Shown: one piece after another, positions 35,574 to 44,966 of the stretch
How positions within the stretch are numbered: the stretch's first letter is position 1
Layout: every line of letters begins with the position of its first letter
NCBI GenBank assembly: GCA_025462725.1
Contig: JAOAPE010000003.1
Location: forward strand, 1 to 64,000
DNA: 64,000 bases
Source of the DNA: Terriglobales bacterium
GTDB lineage: Bacteria; Acidobacteriota; Terriglobia; Terriglobales; Acidobacteriaceae
Reading direction: 5' to 3'
The notes under the pieces: generated by a model
Database searches by the model: none
What the model was told of the DNA's origin: nothing
The model's input: only the letters and a program-made list of their open reading frames with translations
Position numbers and translations under genes: made by a program

Positions 35574-36575
35574 TTGAAGCCTTTGATTGGGGCGAAGATC
35601 ACCGCCCTGGGAACATACGTGCCACCGCGGTTGTTGACCAATGACGACCTCGAGAAGATGGTCGACACGACCAATGATTGGATCTTGGAGCGAACCGGGA
35701 TAAAACAGAGGCACATTGTCGATAAGGGAGTGGCCACGTCAGACCTGGCGTGCGAGGCGGCGCGCTCTGTCCTCACGCAGAAGGGAATTGCTCCGACCGA
35801 TATTGAGTTGATCCTCGTAGCGACAGTGACGCCGGACATGTTGTTTCCGTCGACAGCCTGTCTGGTGCAGGACAAACTGGGCGCGAGGGGAGCTTGGGGA
35901 TTCGACATCTCTGCCGCGTGCTCGGGTTTTCCTTACACGTTGCAGACTGCAGTCAAGTTCGTGCAGACAGGCGCGCACAAGAAGGTGCTGGCGATTGGTG
36001 CGGATGTGATGTCATCGATCATTAATTATGAAGACCGCGCGACCTGTGTGATCTTCGGCGACGGAGCCGGAGCGGTGCTTGTCGAGCCCGCCGAAGAGGG
36101 CGATCCGAATGTGATCATAGATTATCTGCACGAGATTGACGGTTCGGGCGGGAGTTCGTTGTATATGCCCGCGGGTGGCAGCCAGCATCCGCCGACTCAT
36201 GAGACGGTGGACAAGAAGATGCATTACGTCCATCAGGATGGGCAGGCGGTCTTCAAATACGCCGTGCGGAAGATGGCGGAGGTCTCAGAGCGCTTGCTGA
36301 CGCGAAATGGGCTGACGGGCAAGGACCTGGATTTGTTCATTCCGCATCAGGCGAATCGCAGGATCATCATGTCGGCGGCGGAGCGGTTGGGCATGCCGGA
36401 AGACAAGGTGATTATCAACATTGGTGAGTACGGAAACACCACCGCAGGTACGATTCCGTTAGCAATGGGCACGGCGCGTGAACAGGGGAAACTTAAGACA
36501 GGTGACCTGGTGCTGATTGCGTCCGTGGGCGCTGGATTTACGGTGGGAGCGACATTGTTGCGGTGGGGGGCTTAA
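35574..36575 (+). CDS. fabH: Beta-ketoacyl-ACP synthase III
   Basis: A 333-residue condensing enzyme that starts fatty-acid synthesis by joining acetyl-CoA (or branched acyl-CoA) with malonyl-ACP. The triad is visible as the Cys in [11 protein letters not shown], the His in IPHQANRRI and the Asn in GEYGNTTAG. The N terminus [20 protein letters not shown] and TGIKQRHI are typical. The start is TTG at 35574 with ACGGAGAA upstream. It is not in a fab cluster; other fatty-acid genes are outside the window. Confidence 0.95.
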   Translation: MKPLIGAKITALGTYVPPRLLTNDDLEKMVDTTNDWILERTGIKQRHIVDKGVATSDLACEAARSVLTQKGIAPTDIELILVATVTPDMLFPSTACLVQDKLGARGAWGFDISAACSGFPYTLQTAVKFVQTGAHKKVLAIGADVMSSIINYEDRATCVIFGDGAGAVLVEPAEEGDPNVIIDYLHEIDGSGGSSLYMPAGGSQHPPTHETVDKKMHYVHQDGQAVFKYAVRKMAEVSERLLTRNGLTGKDLDLFIPHQANRRIIMSAAERLGMPEDKVIINIGEYGNTTAGTIPLAMGTAREQGKLKTGDLVLIASVGAGFTVGATLLRWGA

Positions 36576-36622
36576 AGGCAGTTTCACGTGTCGCGTTTAG
36601 AGTTTCAAAATCAAAGGCGAAC

Positions 36623-36655
36623 CTGAACCGCAAAGGGTGCGAAGTCACGCGGAGC
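36623..36655 (+). repeat. Degenerate dispersed repeat, copy 2
   Basis: CTGAACCGCAAAGGGTGCGA and its continuation resemble copy 1 at 35364-35407 (shared TGAACC-x-CAAAG and CGAAG-TCAC blocks). It lies in the gap between fabH and the DUF92 gene. Confidence 0.4.
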
Positions 36656-36663
36656 CTATTTAG

Positions 36664-37473
36664 TCAGAGTTGCGCAGCTGTGTTGTAGAGTAGGACTGCA
36701 AAACCCGCAGCGATGGCGGTGCTGATCAGATTTACTGCGTCATTATTGAGGTAGCCGCGATTTTCCAAGGTGGCTCCGAGAAGGCTGTCGGAGAACATTC
36801 CGACGGTTCCCGCCAAAACGCAGATCCACAATCCCGTTAACAGTGGTGCAACGGCGAAGACTGTTGCGGCGACCGCAATCGCGGCGCAGATTCCAAAGAT
36901 CGTTCCCCAAAAGCTGATGCCACCGTTGGTGCCTGGAGCGGCGTGTCTGAAAGTTGTGACGAGGTAGGTTGGGCGCCCGAGGGCTTCGCCGACTTCGCTG
37001 GAGACAGTATCCGCTGTGAGTTCAGCGAGTGCGGCAAAAGCGGCTATGAAGGCGGCGCTGGGAGGAATCGCTTTGGCTTGAAGCAACAGAAGCGCCGTCG
37101 GAACGAAGAGATTGGCCATGACTTGCGAGGCGCTACGTCCACCGGTGAAGGGCCGTTTTGTTTTCAGTGATCCGATTTTCGTGGCCAAGTAGGTGACGGC
37201 GAAGACGACGAGCAGAACAAGAAATAAACGCCAGTCACCGACGCCGTAGAAGATGAAGGCAACGACTGCTCCGGCGGCAGCGCCGGGGAGGTTGACTCCC
37301 CCTAAGCCCCATGCCGCAATTGCAAAAGCAATGGCCGTGCCCATTGCCATTGGTGAATCGGCCTGCTCGGGGCGGGTGCCAAGAAAGGCCAGCAGCAACA
37401 CTACTGCGCCAACGAGAGCCGCTATGTCGCTCCTGCTGATTTTCCCGGCTTTTGCAGTATCGATACTGCTCAT
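36664..37473 (-). CDS. DUF92 membrane protein
   Basis: A 269-residue protein with about seven hydrophobic segments and the DUF92 signatures GGRSASQVMANL, AELTADTVSSEVGEALG, GTNGGISFWG and GMFSDSLLGATLE. The family includes plant VTE5/VTE6-related prenyl-alcohol or prenyl-phosphate kinases, so lipid phosphorylation is a possibility, but bacterial members are uncharacterised. It is transcribed leftward as a single gene, divergent from ku. Confidence 0.88.
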   Translation of the reverse strand: MSSIDTAKAGKISRSDIAALVGAVVLLLAFLGTRPEQADSPMAMGTAIAFAIAAWGLGGVNLPGAAAGAVVAFIFYGVGDWRLFLVLLVVFAVTYLATKIGSLKTKRPFTGGRSASQVMANLFVPTALLLLQAKAIPPSAAFIAAFAALAELTADTVSSEVGEALGRPTYLVTTFRHAAPGTNGGISFWGTIFGICAAIAVAATVFAVAPLLTGLWICVLAGTVGMFSDSLLGATLENRGYLNNDAVNLISTAIAAGFAVLLYNTAAQL

Positions 37474-37557
37474 ACGGTCAACAATCCCAAGTAGGCTTGC
37501 ATCCTATCAAAGACAGGCGCGGGAGTAGTCTGCCTGCGCGTGGACGGAGAACCCTGA

Positions 37558-38418
37558 ATGGCTTCACTTTGGACGGGATACCTGACTTTTGGCTTGATTT
37601 CGATGCCAGTGCGCTTGTTTGCCGGGGCGCGCAGCGAACATATTTCGTTCAACATGTTGCATCGGGATGACCTGGTGCGAGTGAAGCAACAGCTTATTTG
37701 TCCTGCGGAAGAGAAGGTTGTGGAGCGCAATGAGACAGTAAAAGGATACGAATTCCGCAAAGGCGAGTATGTGGTCATTGAGCCGGAGGAGATCAAGAAA
37801 ATTGAGCCACGTACCGCGAAGGCCATGGAGATACTGGAGTTTGTCCGCGCGGAGGAGATTGATCCGGTTTACTTCGAATCGTCGTATTACCTGATGCCGG
37901 AGGAGGCAGGGCGGCGTCCTTATGCGTTGTTGGAGAAGGCGCTGGAGGAGAGCAATTTCTACGGCATTGCGAAGCTTACGATGCACAACCGCGAGTACAT
38001 TGTGATCCTGCGTCCTAAAAACGGCGGCATCATGCTACATACGATGTATTACAAGAATGAAGTGCGCGAGGTGGAGGGTTTCGGAAAGATAGACGTGGAA
38101 CTCAAGCCAGCGGAGTTGAAGGTGGCGTATCAGCTGATAGAAGCTCTGTCTGGAGATTGGGAGCCGGAAAAGTACAGCGATGCCTTCCAGGAGAACTTGA
38201 AGAAACTGATAGAAGCAAAACTTGAGGGCAAGGAAGTAACTGCGGTGGAGAAGCCGAAGAGGGTCGCTCCGGTGGTAGATCTGATGGCAGCGTTGAAGGA
38301 GAGCTTAGCGCACACGGAAGCAAGAAAGAAGCCGGCAGGGAAGGCCGCAGCGCCGACAGCTAGGAGCGTTGCTCCCGCTCCCGCGCACAAAGCCAAAAAG
38401 TCCAAAAAAGTGGCATAG
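37558..38418 (+). CDS. ku: Bacterial Ku DNA-end-binding protein
   Basis: A 286-residue homodimeric Ku that binds double-strand ends in nonhomologous end joining. The N terminus SLWTGYLTFGLISMPVRLFAG, the MLHRDD loop and the PEEAGRRPYALL segment are diagnostic. After the core (about residue 235) is a Lys/Ala/Pro-rich tail (ARKKPAGKAAAP, then KKSKKVA) typical of Ku proteins with DNA-binding tails. The usual partner ligase LigD is not in the window. A 22-base tandem duplication begins within its final codons. Confidence 0.95.
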   Translation: MASLWTGYLTFGLISMPVRLFAGARSEHISFNMLHRDDLVRVKQQLICPAEEKVVERNETVKGYEFRKGEYVVIEPEEIKKIEPRTAKAMEILEFVRAEEIDPVYFESSYYLMPEEAGRRPYALLEKALEESNFYGIAKLTMHNREYIVILRPKNGGIMLHTMYYKNEVREVEGFGKIDVELKPAELKVAYQLIEALSGDWEPEKYSDAFQENLKKLIEAKLEGKEVTAVEKPKRVAPVVDLMAALKESLAHTEARKKPAGKAAAPTARSVAPAPAHKAKKSKKVA

Positions 38419-38450
38419 CTCTGATTTCAAAGTGGCATAGCTCTGATTTC
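38407..38450 (+). repeat. Perfect 22-base tandem duplication across the ku stop codon
   Basis: Positions 38407-38428 and 38429-38450 are identical. The first copy contains the last ku codons and the TAG stop; the second copy lies after it and repeats the stop in another context. Confidence 0.95.
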
Positions 38451-38460
38451 TCTGTGACAC

Positions 38461-38485
38461 AAAAACCCCCTTGCGGGGTTTTTCC
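38461..38485 (+). terminator. Terminator after ku
   Basis: AAAACCCC pairs with GGGGTTTT around a short loop, followed by T residues, just after the 22-base duplication. Confidence 0.85.
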
Positions 38486-38593
38486 GTTTGTACACTGCTT
38501 GACCGGCAGGCAGGCGCGGATGTCAGCATGTATTACAATGAGAAGTTGCGCATTCATTATAAAAATTCATTGGGAACTCCTGCAGGAGCAGTA

Positions 38594-39775
38594 ATGAGGG
38601 TTCGGTACGCGGCCGCTCTGTTGGCCATCGTCTGTTTGGTATTTTTCGAAGCCGGCTGTGGAGATACTTTCCGTCCAATAGCCATTCCGATCGTTCAGCC
38701 GGGTGGGCAGCCACAGGCGCAGGCACACGCGGTTGTAGTTTCTGACGCGGGCGCTGGCACGGAAGGGTTCACGACACATATCAATGTCTCTGGCGATACC
38801 AATGTGGGCCAGGTGACCGTTGGACGAGGGCCTGTGCACGCGGCGTTCGTGAACAACAACACAGTAACGGTGGTTGCGAATAGCGGTTCAGACAATCTGA
38901 GTTTCTACTCTACCTTTGCTCCGACGACGGCGAATCCTCCGAGTTCAGTCACCTTGACTTCCGGCGCAAAGCCCGTGTTTGTGGCGTCGAATGTTCCTAA
39001 TACTGTTTATGTTGCTGAATCCGGAATCAACTCTGTGGGAGTTGTAAACCTGAGCGGGCAGCCGGCAGTAGTAGCTGATCTTCCTGTGGGCGCAAATCCA
39101 GTGGCGATGGTGGGGACGTCCGATGGAGTGAGGCTGTATGTTGCCAACCAGGGCGATAACACTGTCACCGCGATCGACACAACCGCGAATCTTGTAGTGC
39201 CCTCATCGGCTGCACTGCCTAATCCGATCGCCGTAGGTACTTCACCGGTGTGGCTGGTCGTTTCGCAAGACAACTCCAAAGTCTTTGCAGTGAACCAGGG
39301 GAGCAGCAACGTATCGGTAATAAACACCAACACCAACGGTGTGACGAATGTGGCAGTCGGGGCGTCTCCGAATTACGCATTTTACGACGTCTTCAACAAC
39401 TATGTTTGGGTAACGAACACGGCGGGAAATTCGGTGAGCGTCATCAACGTGGCGGACCTGTCAGTCTCGACGATAAGCGTGGGAGCGGGATGCGCACCGA
39501 AATCCGTAACGGCACTTGCCGACGGGACGCGGGCCTACGTCGCGAATTCCGGTTGCGATACCGTCAGCGTGATCAATATTCCGAGCAGGACTATTAGCAA
39601 GACGATCCCAGTGGGGACAACGCCGATATCGATCGTGTCTTCTTCGGATTCGACGAAGGTGGTTGTGGCAAATCAGGGATCCTCTAACGTAAGTGTTATT
39701 GCTACGGCAAGTGACGCAGTGGAAGCGACGCTTCCGGTTCCTGCAACGCCTCGGTTCTTGGCGATAACGCGATAG
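38594..39775 (+). CDS. Exported YVTN-type beta-propeller protein, possible lipoprotein
   Basis: About 393 residues from ATG 38594, which has AGGAGCAG upstream; the longer frame from 38471 passes through the terminator and is rejected. A signal peptide ends at FFEAGC (Cys near residue 20), an imperfect lipobox. The rest is a chain of about seven YVTN/NHL-like blades with the recurring pattern VANQGSSNVSVIN and SVGAGCAPKSV, so a single beta-propeller of the surface-layer type. The ligand is unknown. It ends at a bidirectional terminator shared with the chemotaxis operon. Confidence 0.85.
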   Translation: MRVRYAAALLAIVCLVFFEAGCGDTFRPIAIPIVQPGGQPQAQAHAVVVSDAGAGTEGFTTHINVSGDTNVGQVTVGRGPVHAAFVNNNTVTVVANSGSDNLSFYSTFAPTTANPPSSVTLTSGAKPVFVASNVPNTVYVAESGINSVGVVNLSGQPAVVADLPVGANPVAMVGTSDGVRLYVANQGDNTVTAIDTTANLVVPSSAALPNPIAVGTSPVWLVVSQDNSKVFAVNQGSSNVSVINTNTNGVTNVAVGASPNYAFYDVFNNYVWVTNTAGNSVSVINVADLSVSTISVGAGCAPKSVTALADGTRAYVANSGCDTVSVINIPSRTISKTIPVGTTPISIVSSSDSTKVVVANQGSSNVSVIATASDAVEATLPVPATPRFLAITR

Positions 39776-39790
39776 AGTTTGGTGGAACGG

Positions 39791-39820
39791 AAAAAGGGCG
39801 AGATAATCTCGCCCTTTTTC
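39791..39820 (+). terminator. Bidirectional terminator between the beta-propeller gene and cheX
   Basis: A perfect stem AAAAAGGGCGAGA / TCTCGCCCTTTTT with a short loop, with A and T runs on the two sides, so it can end transcription from both the rightward gene and the leftward chemosensory operon. Confidence 0.9.
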
Positions 39821-39837
39821 TTTTGCCTGGATATTGA

Positions 39838-40338
39838 TTAGGAGCCGACGACGGCTGCGCGTTCGGTCTTTCGGCGCCGATTGTAGCGCATGGCAATGTT
39901 CATGTAGACGCTGCCGCTGGGCGTATCGAGGCACATTACGAGAGCTTCCGTGTCCTCAGAGCTGTGGATACCCTGTTCTGCTGTGTGCAGTTCCGGGGGA
40001 TGGATCTTGAAGCGGAAGCCCTGGTCGTTCAGCGTGGTCACGGCATTTCCGATGATGAGGTTTGAGAGCTCGAAAATTGTTTCCTGCACGGCCGGATCGG
40101 TCTCAGCAACCGGACTCCCCATCAGCGCAGTTGCAACAGCGGCCGCGGTCTTAGTGTCGAGGTCGAGAATAACGCGACCTTCGATGTCCCCCTGTATGGT
40201 GATGAGCGCGGCCATGCCTTTACGGCGATAGACCTCTTCGTCCATGTTGACGTCGCCGATCTGGGTGGAACATTGCAGGGTCTCAGAAAGAACAGCGTCA
40301 CCTGCGTTGATGAACGGTTGGATCAGTTCCATTTTCAT
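39838..40338 (-). CDS. cheX: CheX-type CheY-P phosphatase
   Basis: A 166-residue protein of the CheC/CheX/FliY family. The phosphatase motif is seen in ETIFELSNLIIGNAVTTL near residue 105 (Glu and Asn of the E-x2-N pair), one motif rather than two, so CheX rather than CheC. It dephosphorylates CheY-P to end the signal. Its ATG shares a base with the TAA of the upstream receiver gene, so the two are coupled, consistent with the pair acting on each other. It is the last gene of the leftward chemosensory operon. Confidence 0.88.
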   Translation of the reverse strand: MKMELIQPFINAGDAVLSETLQCSTQIGDVNMDEEVYRRKGMAALITIQGDIEGRVILDLDTKTAAAVATALMGSPVAETDPAVQETIFELSNLIIGNAVTTLNDQGFRFKIHPPELHTAEQGIHSSEDTEALVMCLDTPSGSVYMNIAMRYNRRRKTERAAVVGS

Positions 40339-40784
40339 TACTTCGAATCTCCGGCGGCTGCGCCTTCAACGGCGACCGCGTCTTCTCCCATGACGTATTT
40401 GATGACCTCGTACAGGACCTCAGCCTTCACCGGCTTCTGCACGAAGTGTTTTGCGCCCTTTTGCAATGCGGCGACGATGTTCTCCTGGTATCCGACAGAG
40501 GAGACCATGATGACGCGTGCGTCAGAGTGCTGGCGGATGATACGCTCGGCAGCCTCAATGCCTTCCATTTGCGGCATCGTGATGTCCATGAGGACGATGT
40601 CAGGCTGCGCCCGGTCATACTCGGTAATGGCGGTGAGGCCATCGCCGGCTTCTCCGGCGACTTTGCCACCGAAAGCCTCGATCATCTTGGTTACGTTCTT
40701 ACGCGCGAAGACGGAATCATCCACCACGAGGTAACGGATGGGCTGACGATCTTTGCTGCGAATCAGAACCGCAAATTGCTCCAT
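40338..40784 (-). CDS. cheY: CheY-like single-receiver response regulator
   Basis: About 148 residues from ATG 40784, which has GGAG upstream (a longer start at 40853 is open but overlaps cheB). Acidic residues Asp22-Asp23, phosphoacceptor Asp67 (IVLMDITMPQ) and Lys near residue 118 (VQKPVK) are present. It is the output regulator of the leftward operon, probably phosphorylated by the CheA at 41895-44021 and dephosphorylated by the overlapping CheX. The C terminus is a short Ala-rich tail. The target could be a flagellar or pilus motor; no motility structural gene is in the window. Confidence 0.9.
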   Translation of the reverse strand: MEQFAVLIRSKDRQPIRYLVVDDSVFARKNVTKMIEAFGGKVAGEAGDGLTAITEYDRAQPDIVLMDITMPQMEGIEAAERIIRQHSDARVIMVSSVGYQENIVAALQKGAKHFVQKPVKAEVLYEVIKYVMGEDAVAVEGAAAGDSK

Positions 40785-40824
40785 ACTTTTAGTTCTCCTG
40801 ACTGGACCCAAATACTTTGTCCTG

Positions 40825-41898
40825 CTAAACCCTTGCCAAGCTGCGGCGCTCAATGTTGCACTGCGCCAGAATCGTGTTTGCCATCATGTCGAGCGAGACC
40901 ACGCGCTGTGCGTGTCCTCTTTCGATCGCGACCTTCGGCATGCCGAAGACCACGCACGATTGCTCGTCCTGCGCGATGGTGATTGCGCCCGCGTTCTTCA
41001 TCGTGCCTAATTCTTCTGCGCCGTCTTCGCCCATTCCGGTCATGATGACTCCGACCGAGTTCGCTCCGAACTCTTGGGCGACAGATTTGAAGAGAACGTC
41101 GGCGGATGGGCGGTGTCCGTTAACGCGATCATCGTCTGCGAGAACGACCATGTCGCCGAGTGGCATCCTGCGCACGCGGATGTGGCGGTTGCCGGGACAG
41201 ATGAGTGCGCGTCCTGCAACGAGCATGTCCCCTGATTGCGCTTCCTTCACTTCGATGGCGCAACACTCGTTTAAACGGCGCGCGAACATATCAGTGAATC
41301 CTTCAGGCATGTGCTGTACGACGACGATGCTGCCGGGGAAGTCGCCGGGAAGCTGCGAGAGCATGTACTGCAATGCGTTGGGGCCGCCTGTGGAGATGCC
41401 GATAGCGACAATCTTGGTGGGCGGCGCCTTTGGTTTTGTCTTGACCTTGTGAACCCTTGTAGGCTCGAGAGAGACGATGGCCTTTACGCGCGGCTCGGCT
41501 TTGGCTGCAACCTTGATCTTGCCGATGAGTTCAGCGGCGATCTGTTCCATCTGCGCCGAGGCGGCATCGCGTGGTTTGGCAACAAAGTCGAACGCGCCGA
41601 GCGCGAGGGCCTTGAATGTTGATGAAGCGCCGTCAGTCGTGTGCGAACTGACAATGATGACAGGAAGTTTGTATCGGCGCATGATCTGGCGGAGCGTCTC
41701 CATGCCGTCCATGCGAGGCATTTCGAGGTCAAGTGTGACGACTTGAGGATTCAACTCCTCTATCTTCTTGAGTCCGAATTCGCCGTCCATGGCAGTGCCA
41801 ACGACTTGAATCCCGGAATCCCGTTCGATGATCTGCGGGATCATTTTGCGCATCAGCGCGGAATCGTCGATGACCAGAACTCTTACGGGTGCGCTCAT
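40825..41898 (-). CDS. cheB: Chemotaxis methylesterase CheB
   Basis: A 357-residue protein with an N-terminal receiver (Asp11-Asp12, phosphoacceptor Asp57 in VVTLDLEMP) and a C-terminal methylesterase/deamidase. The catalytic Ser-His-Asp are visible in GISTGGPNALQ, VVQHMPEGFT and MTGMGEDG. It removes methyl groups from receptor glutamates, opposing CheR. Its ATG overlaps the cheA TGA by four bases, so the genes are translationally coupled. It acts in adaptation of the receptor at 45457-47436. Confidence 0.95.
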   Translation of the reverse strand: MSAPVRVLVIDDSALMRKMIPQIIERDSGIQVVGTAMDGEFGLKKIEELNPQVVTLDLEMPRMDGMETLRQIMRRYKLPVIIVSSHTTDGASSTFKALALGAFDFVAKPRDAASAQMEQIAAELIGKIKVAAKAEPRVKAIVSLEPTRVHKVKTKPKAPPTKIVAIGISTGGPNALQYMLSQLPGDFPGSIVVVQHMPEGFTDMFARRLNECCAIEVKEAQSGDMLVAGRALICPGNRHIRVRRMPLGDMVVLADDDRVNGHRPSADVLFKSVAQEFGANSVGVIMTGMGEDGAEELGTMKNAGAITIAQDEQSCVVFGMPKVAIERGHAQRVVSLDMMANTILAQCNIERRSLARV

Positions 41899-44021
41899 GC
41901 TGAGGCCCCCGCTCTGAGGTCGTCCGAGATGTTGGAGCGGCCAAGACGAGCAACAACGGAATTAACGTTAAGGATCAGTACAACGGTGCCGTCACCGAGG
42001 ATGGAGGCTCCGCTGACAAGTTCGGTCGCAACCAAATGGTCGTCAAGAGCTTTTATTACCAATTCTTCTTCACCGATGAGCTTGTCTACGACGAGACCGA
42101 ACTTGCGGTCATTCACAGCAATCACGACGATGAAAATCTTCTTCTGCTTACTAGTGCTATTTGCCAGCCTGTTCAGGCGAACGAGCGTGAGCACCTGGTC
42201 GCGCAGCTTGATGACTTCGTGTTGATCGACACGATGGATCTCCGTCTCCATGGCTCGGGTGATCTCCATGACGGAGCCCAGCGGCACGGCATACATGCGA
42301 TCGACGACGCGGAACATTAGCGCCTTGATTATGGCGAGCGTCAGCGGGACCTTGAGGTAAAAGGTGGAACCCTGGCCGACTTTTGAGTCAATGACTACGG
42401 AGCCCTTCAGCCGCTCGAGGACACTCTTGACGATGTCCATGCCTACGCCGCGACCGCTCACAGATGTAATTTCTTCGGCGGTGCTCAGGCCAGGATGGAA
42501 GATGAGGTTGAGAGCTTCGCCGTCAGTCATGCGCGCAGTCTCTTCCTGTGTGACAATCCCGCGCTCGATTGCTTTTGCTAAAACTTTCTGCCGATCTATC
42601 CCGCGGCCGTCGTCAGAAACTTCAATCACGATATTGTTGCCCTGGTGATAGGCGTCGAGCTTGATGGTGCCAATCTTCAATTTGCCGGCAGCCAAGCGTT
42701 CTTCTGGTGATTCGATTCCATGTCCGATGGCGTTGCGGACGAGATGCGCCATGGGCTCGGCGAGAACGTCGAGGATGCTCTTGTCGAGATCAGTTGCTTG
42801 TCCGTGGACTTCGAGATGGACTTCTTTGCCGCAGGCTTTGGACACGTCGCGAACCACGCGAGGGAAGCGGCGGAAGAGCTGTTCCACCGGCACCATGCGG
42901 ACTTTCATTACTGACTTTTGCAAATCGGTGAGGACGCGTGCTTGATAGGCGAGGGCATCTGCAAACTTTGCACGGAGTGGATCTTTTGCGAATTTCTTAT
43001 CGAACTCGTTGATGGTCTGCGTGAGCATCGATTTGCCAATGATCAACTCGCCGACGAGGTTCAAGACGGCATCGATGCGTTCGGCGTCCACCCGCAGAGT
43101 TGATTCCGGTGCGGTGGATAGAGAAGAGGTCGAGAAGGAGTCCGCTTCGGAGATCGGCTCCTGATGTGGCACGTTTTGTTCCGGAGCGAGATTGAGAGCG
43201 TCTTCTTCCGCGTGCTGCGCTCCGCCCGCGCCGTTAGTTGATGCAGCTTCTGCTGCGGGCGCGGTGTAACGCTCGACAAATACTTCGGAGATGACCGCCG
43301 GAATTTTGCACTTTCGCGCGATGTACTCTTCATCAAAGCTGCTGGCCAAGGCTGCGGTGATTACTTCCACCTTGTCCAATGGCGAACCTTCTTCGGGAAC
43401 GACGACCAACACAGTTCCCAAATCCGAGAACGCAGTCTTGATCATCTGTAAGGCGACAACGCGCACCACGCAGTTGGGATCAATCGTGAGCGCTAGCTGA
43501 AGGACTTTTAGGCCGCGGCTGACAGCGTCCGTCATGACCATCTTTTCGTATTCGCTCCACTCGAAGCGGGGCTTTGCTGGCGCACTCTCGGTGACAATGC
43601 CTGACACAGCATTTGGGGAGGGCACCAAAGCCGGTTTGCGGATGAGCGCGTGAATCGCCGCAAACACGCGATCACCAGTCGGAGCGGGTGTATTCGCGCG
43701 ATAAGCATTCAACATGTTCTGAAATGTGTCAGCGGCGCTCAGAACCACTTCGGCAACTTTCACGCCGTGTTGCTTTGCAAGTTCGGGAGTGAGAGCGTCT
43801 TCGAGTTCGTGAGCGAGAGCGCTAAGCTCTGTGTAGCCGCAGGCAGCGGAATCTCCTTTAAGCGTGTGCACCGTGCGACGGACTTGTCGCACCACCTCGG
43901 GATCTCCCGGGTGTTTTTCCAAGTCAAGACCCTCTTCGTTCAGCGCCTGCAATAACTCGGTGGCGCTTTCAAAGAAGAGATCTTTGAGCTCGGATGCACG
44001 CTCTTCGGAAAAAAAGCTCAC
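41895..44021 (-). CDS. cheA: Chemotaxis histidine kinase CheA (leftward operon)
   Basis: A 708-residue CheA. The N-terminal Hpt has phosphoacceptor His52 (VHTLKGDSAACGY). Residues 150-260 hold an extra globular region with FEWSEYEKMVMTDAVSRGL, as in several CheA subgroups, then the dimerisation helices, the HATPase domain (N-box HLVRNAIGHGIE, glycine box DDGRGID, GRGVGMDIVKS) and the C-terminal CheW-like regulatory domain. There is no receiver. The GTG start overlaps the cheR stop. It phosphorylates CheY and CheB in the leftward pathway. Confidence 0.95.
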   Translation of the reverse strand: MSFFSEERASELKDLFFESATELLQALNEEGLDLEKHPGDPEVVRQVRRTVHTLKGDSAACGYTELSALAHELEDALTPELAKQHGVKVAEVVLSAADTFQNMLNAYRANTPAPTGDRVFAAIHALIRKPALVPSPNAVSGIVTESAPAKPRFEWSEYEKMVMTDAVSRGLKVLQLALTIDPNCVVRVVALQMIKTAFSDLGTVLVVVPEEGSPLDKVEVITAALASSFDEEYIARKCKIPAVISEVFVERYTAPAAEAASTNGAGGAQHAEEDALNLAPEQNVPHQEPISEADSFSTSSLSTAPESTLRVDAERIDAVLNLVGELIIGKSMLTQTINEFDKKFAKDPLRAKFADALAYQARVLTDLQKSVMKVRMVPVEQLFRRFPRVVRDVSKACGKEVHLEVHGQATDLDKSILDVLAEPMAHLVRNAIGHGIESPEERLAAGKLKIGTIKLDAYHQGNNIVIEVSDDGRGIDRQKVLAKAIERGIVTQEETARMTDGEALNLIFHPGLSTAEEITSVSGRGVGMDIVKSVLERLKGSVVIDSKVGQGSTFYLKVPLTLAIIKALMFRVVDRMYAVPLGSVMEITRAMETEIHRVDQHEVIKLRDQVLTLVRLNRLANSTSKQKKIFIVVIAVNDRKFGLVVDKLIGEEELVIKALDDHLVATELVSGASILGDGTVVLILNVNSVVARLGRSNISDDLRAGASA

Positions 44022-44923
44022 CCATTCACCTCAATACGTTGATAGGCGGTGCCGTTGTTCACGTGGATCATCTTGTACTTGTCACTGAGACCGAAGAGGC
44101 TCTCGGCGTGTCCGATGAAGAGGTAGCCTTCGGAATTCAGGCAGCGATAGAACTTGTCCACCAGGCGCTTCTGCTCGGCTTCATCGAAATAGATCATCAC
44201 GTTGCGGCAGAAGATCACATCGTTGCGCTGCGGTAAGAATTCAGTCTTGAGATTGTGAAAGTCGAAGTGGACGAGTTCTTTTACAGCCTTCTTGATGGCG
44301 TACTTGTCGCCCGTCTTATCGAAGTAACGAAGGCGGAATGCATAATCCACCTGCTCCATGTGGTTCTCGTTGTAGAGGCCTTCCTGAGCGGCGCGGAGGA
44401 CGGAATAATTGATGTCCGACGCGAGAATCTCCACCTTCCACGGCGGAGGAATCAGCGGCTTGGGTGAAGGCATTTCAAAAGGCAGGGGATTGCGAAGATA
44501 GTAGTAGGCCAATGCATCACAGATGATCATGGCCAGCGTGTAGGGCTCTTGTCCGGTGGAGCACCCGGCGCTCCAGATGCGCAGGCTGAAATCTCGGCGC
44601 TGCTGCTTGCGATGAAGAATCTCTTCCAGTGTGGTTTTGTGGAAGAGTTCGATCTGCGGCTTGTTGCGGAAAAAACTGGTCTCATTAACAGTGAGATTTT
44701 CGACAAGAGCAGAGAGTTCGGCGCGTCCTTCGCGGCTGGTGAGCAGGCGATAGTAACTGTAAAAGGAATCAAGGCCGGTGATCTTCAAGCGGCGTTGCAA
44801 ACGGTCTTGAAGGAAGTGGACGCGGCGCTCGTCAAAGAACATGCCACATTCCTGATAGACCAGGGTCTGCAGCAGCTTTAACTCGGGCTCAGTGATGGAT
44901 AGGTTTAAGCTCGGTGTGGCCAT
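44018..44923 (-). CDS. cheR: Chemotaxis methyltransferase CheR (leftward operon)
   Basis: A 301-residue CheR that methylates receptor glutamates using S-adenosylmethionine. The N-terminal all-helical domain is followed by the SAM-binding core with SLRIWSAGCSTGQEPYTLAM, EILASDINYS and ICRNVMIYF-type motif (VIFCRNVMIYFDEAEQ). It lacks a C-terminal pentapeptide-binding extension beyond the normal fold. The gene is 43 bases after cheW and overlaps cheA by four bases, so it is part of the leftward operon. Confidence 0.95.
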   Translation of the reverse strand: MATPSLNLSITEPELKLLQTLVYQECGMFFDERRVHFLQDRLQRRLKITGLDSFYSYYRLLTSREGRAELSALVENLTVNETSFFRNKPQIELFHKTTLEEILHRKQQRRDFSLRIWSAGCSTGQEPYTLAMIICDALAYYYLRNPLPFEMPSPKPLIPPPWKVEILASDINYSVLRAAQEGLYNENHMEQVDYAFRLRYFDKTGDKYAIKKAVKELVHFDFHNLKTEFLPQRNDVIFCRNVMIYFDEAEQKRLVDKFYRCLNSEGYLFIGHAESLFGLSDKYKMIHVNNGTAYQRIEVNG

Positions 44924-44966
44924 GAGTCTTTAACTTGCCCCCAAATAATTCTCAATACTGTCAGGA

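Noticed and set aside
38471-38593. Longer start of the beta-propeller protein
   Set aside because: It begins inside the terminator after ku; the ATG at 38594 has AGGAG and starts the signal peptide.
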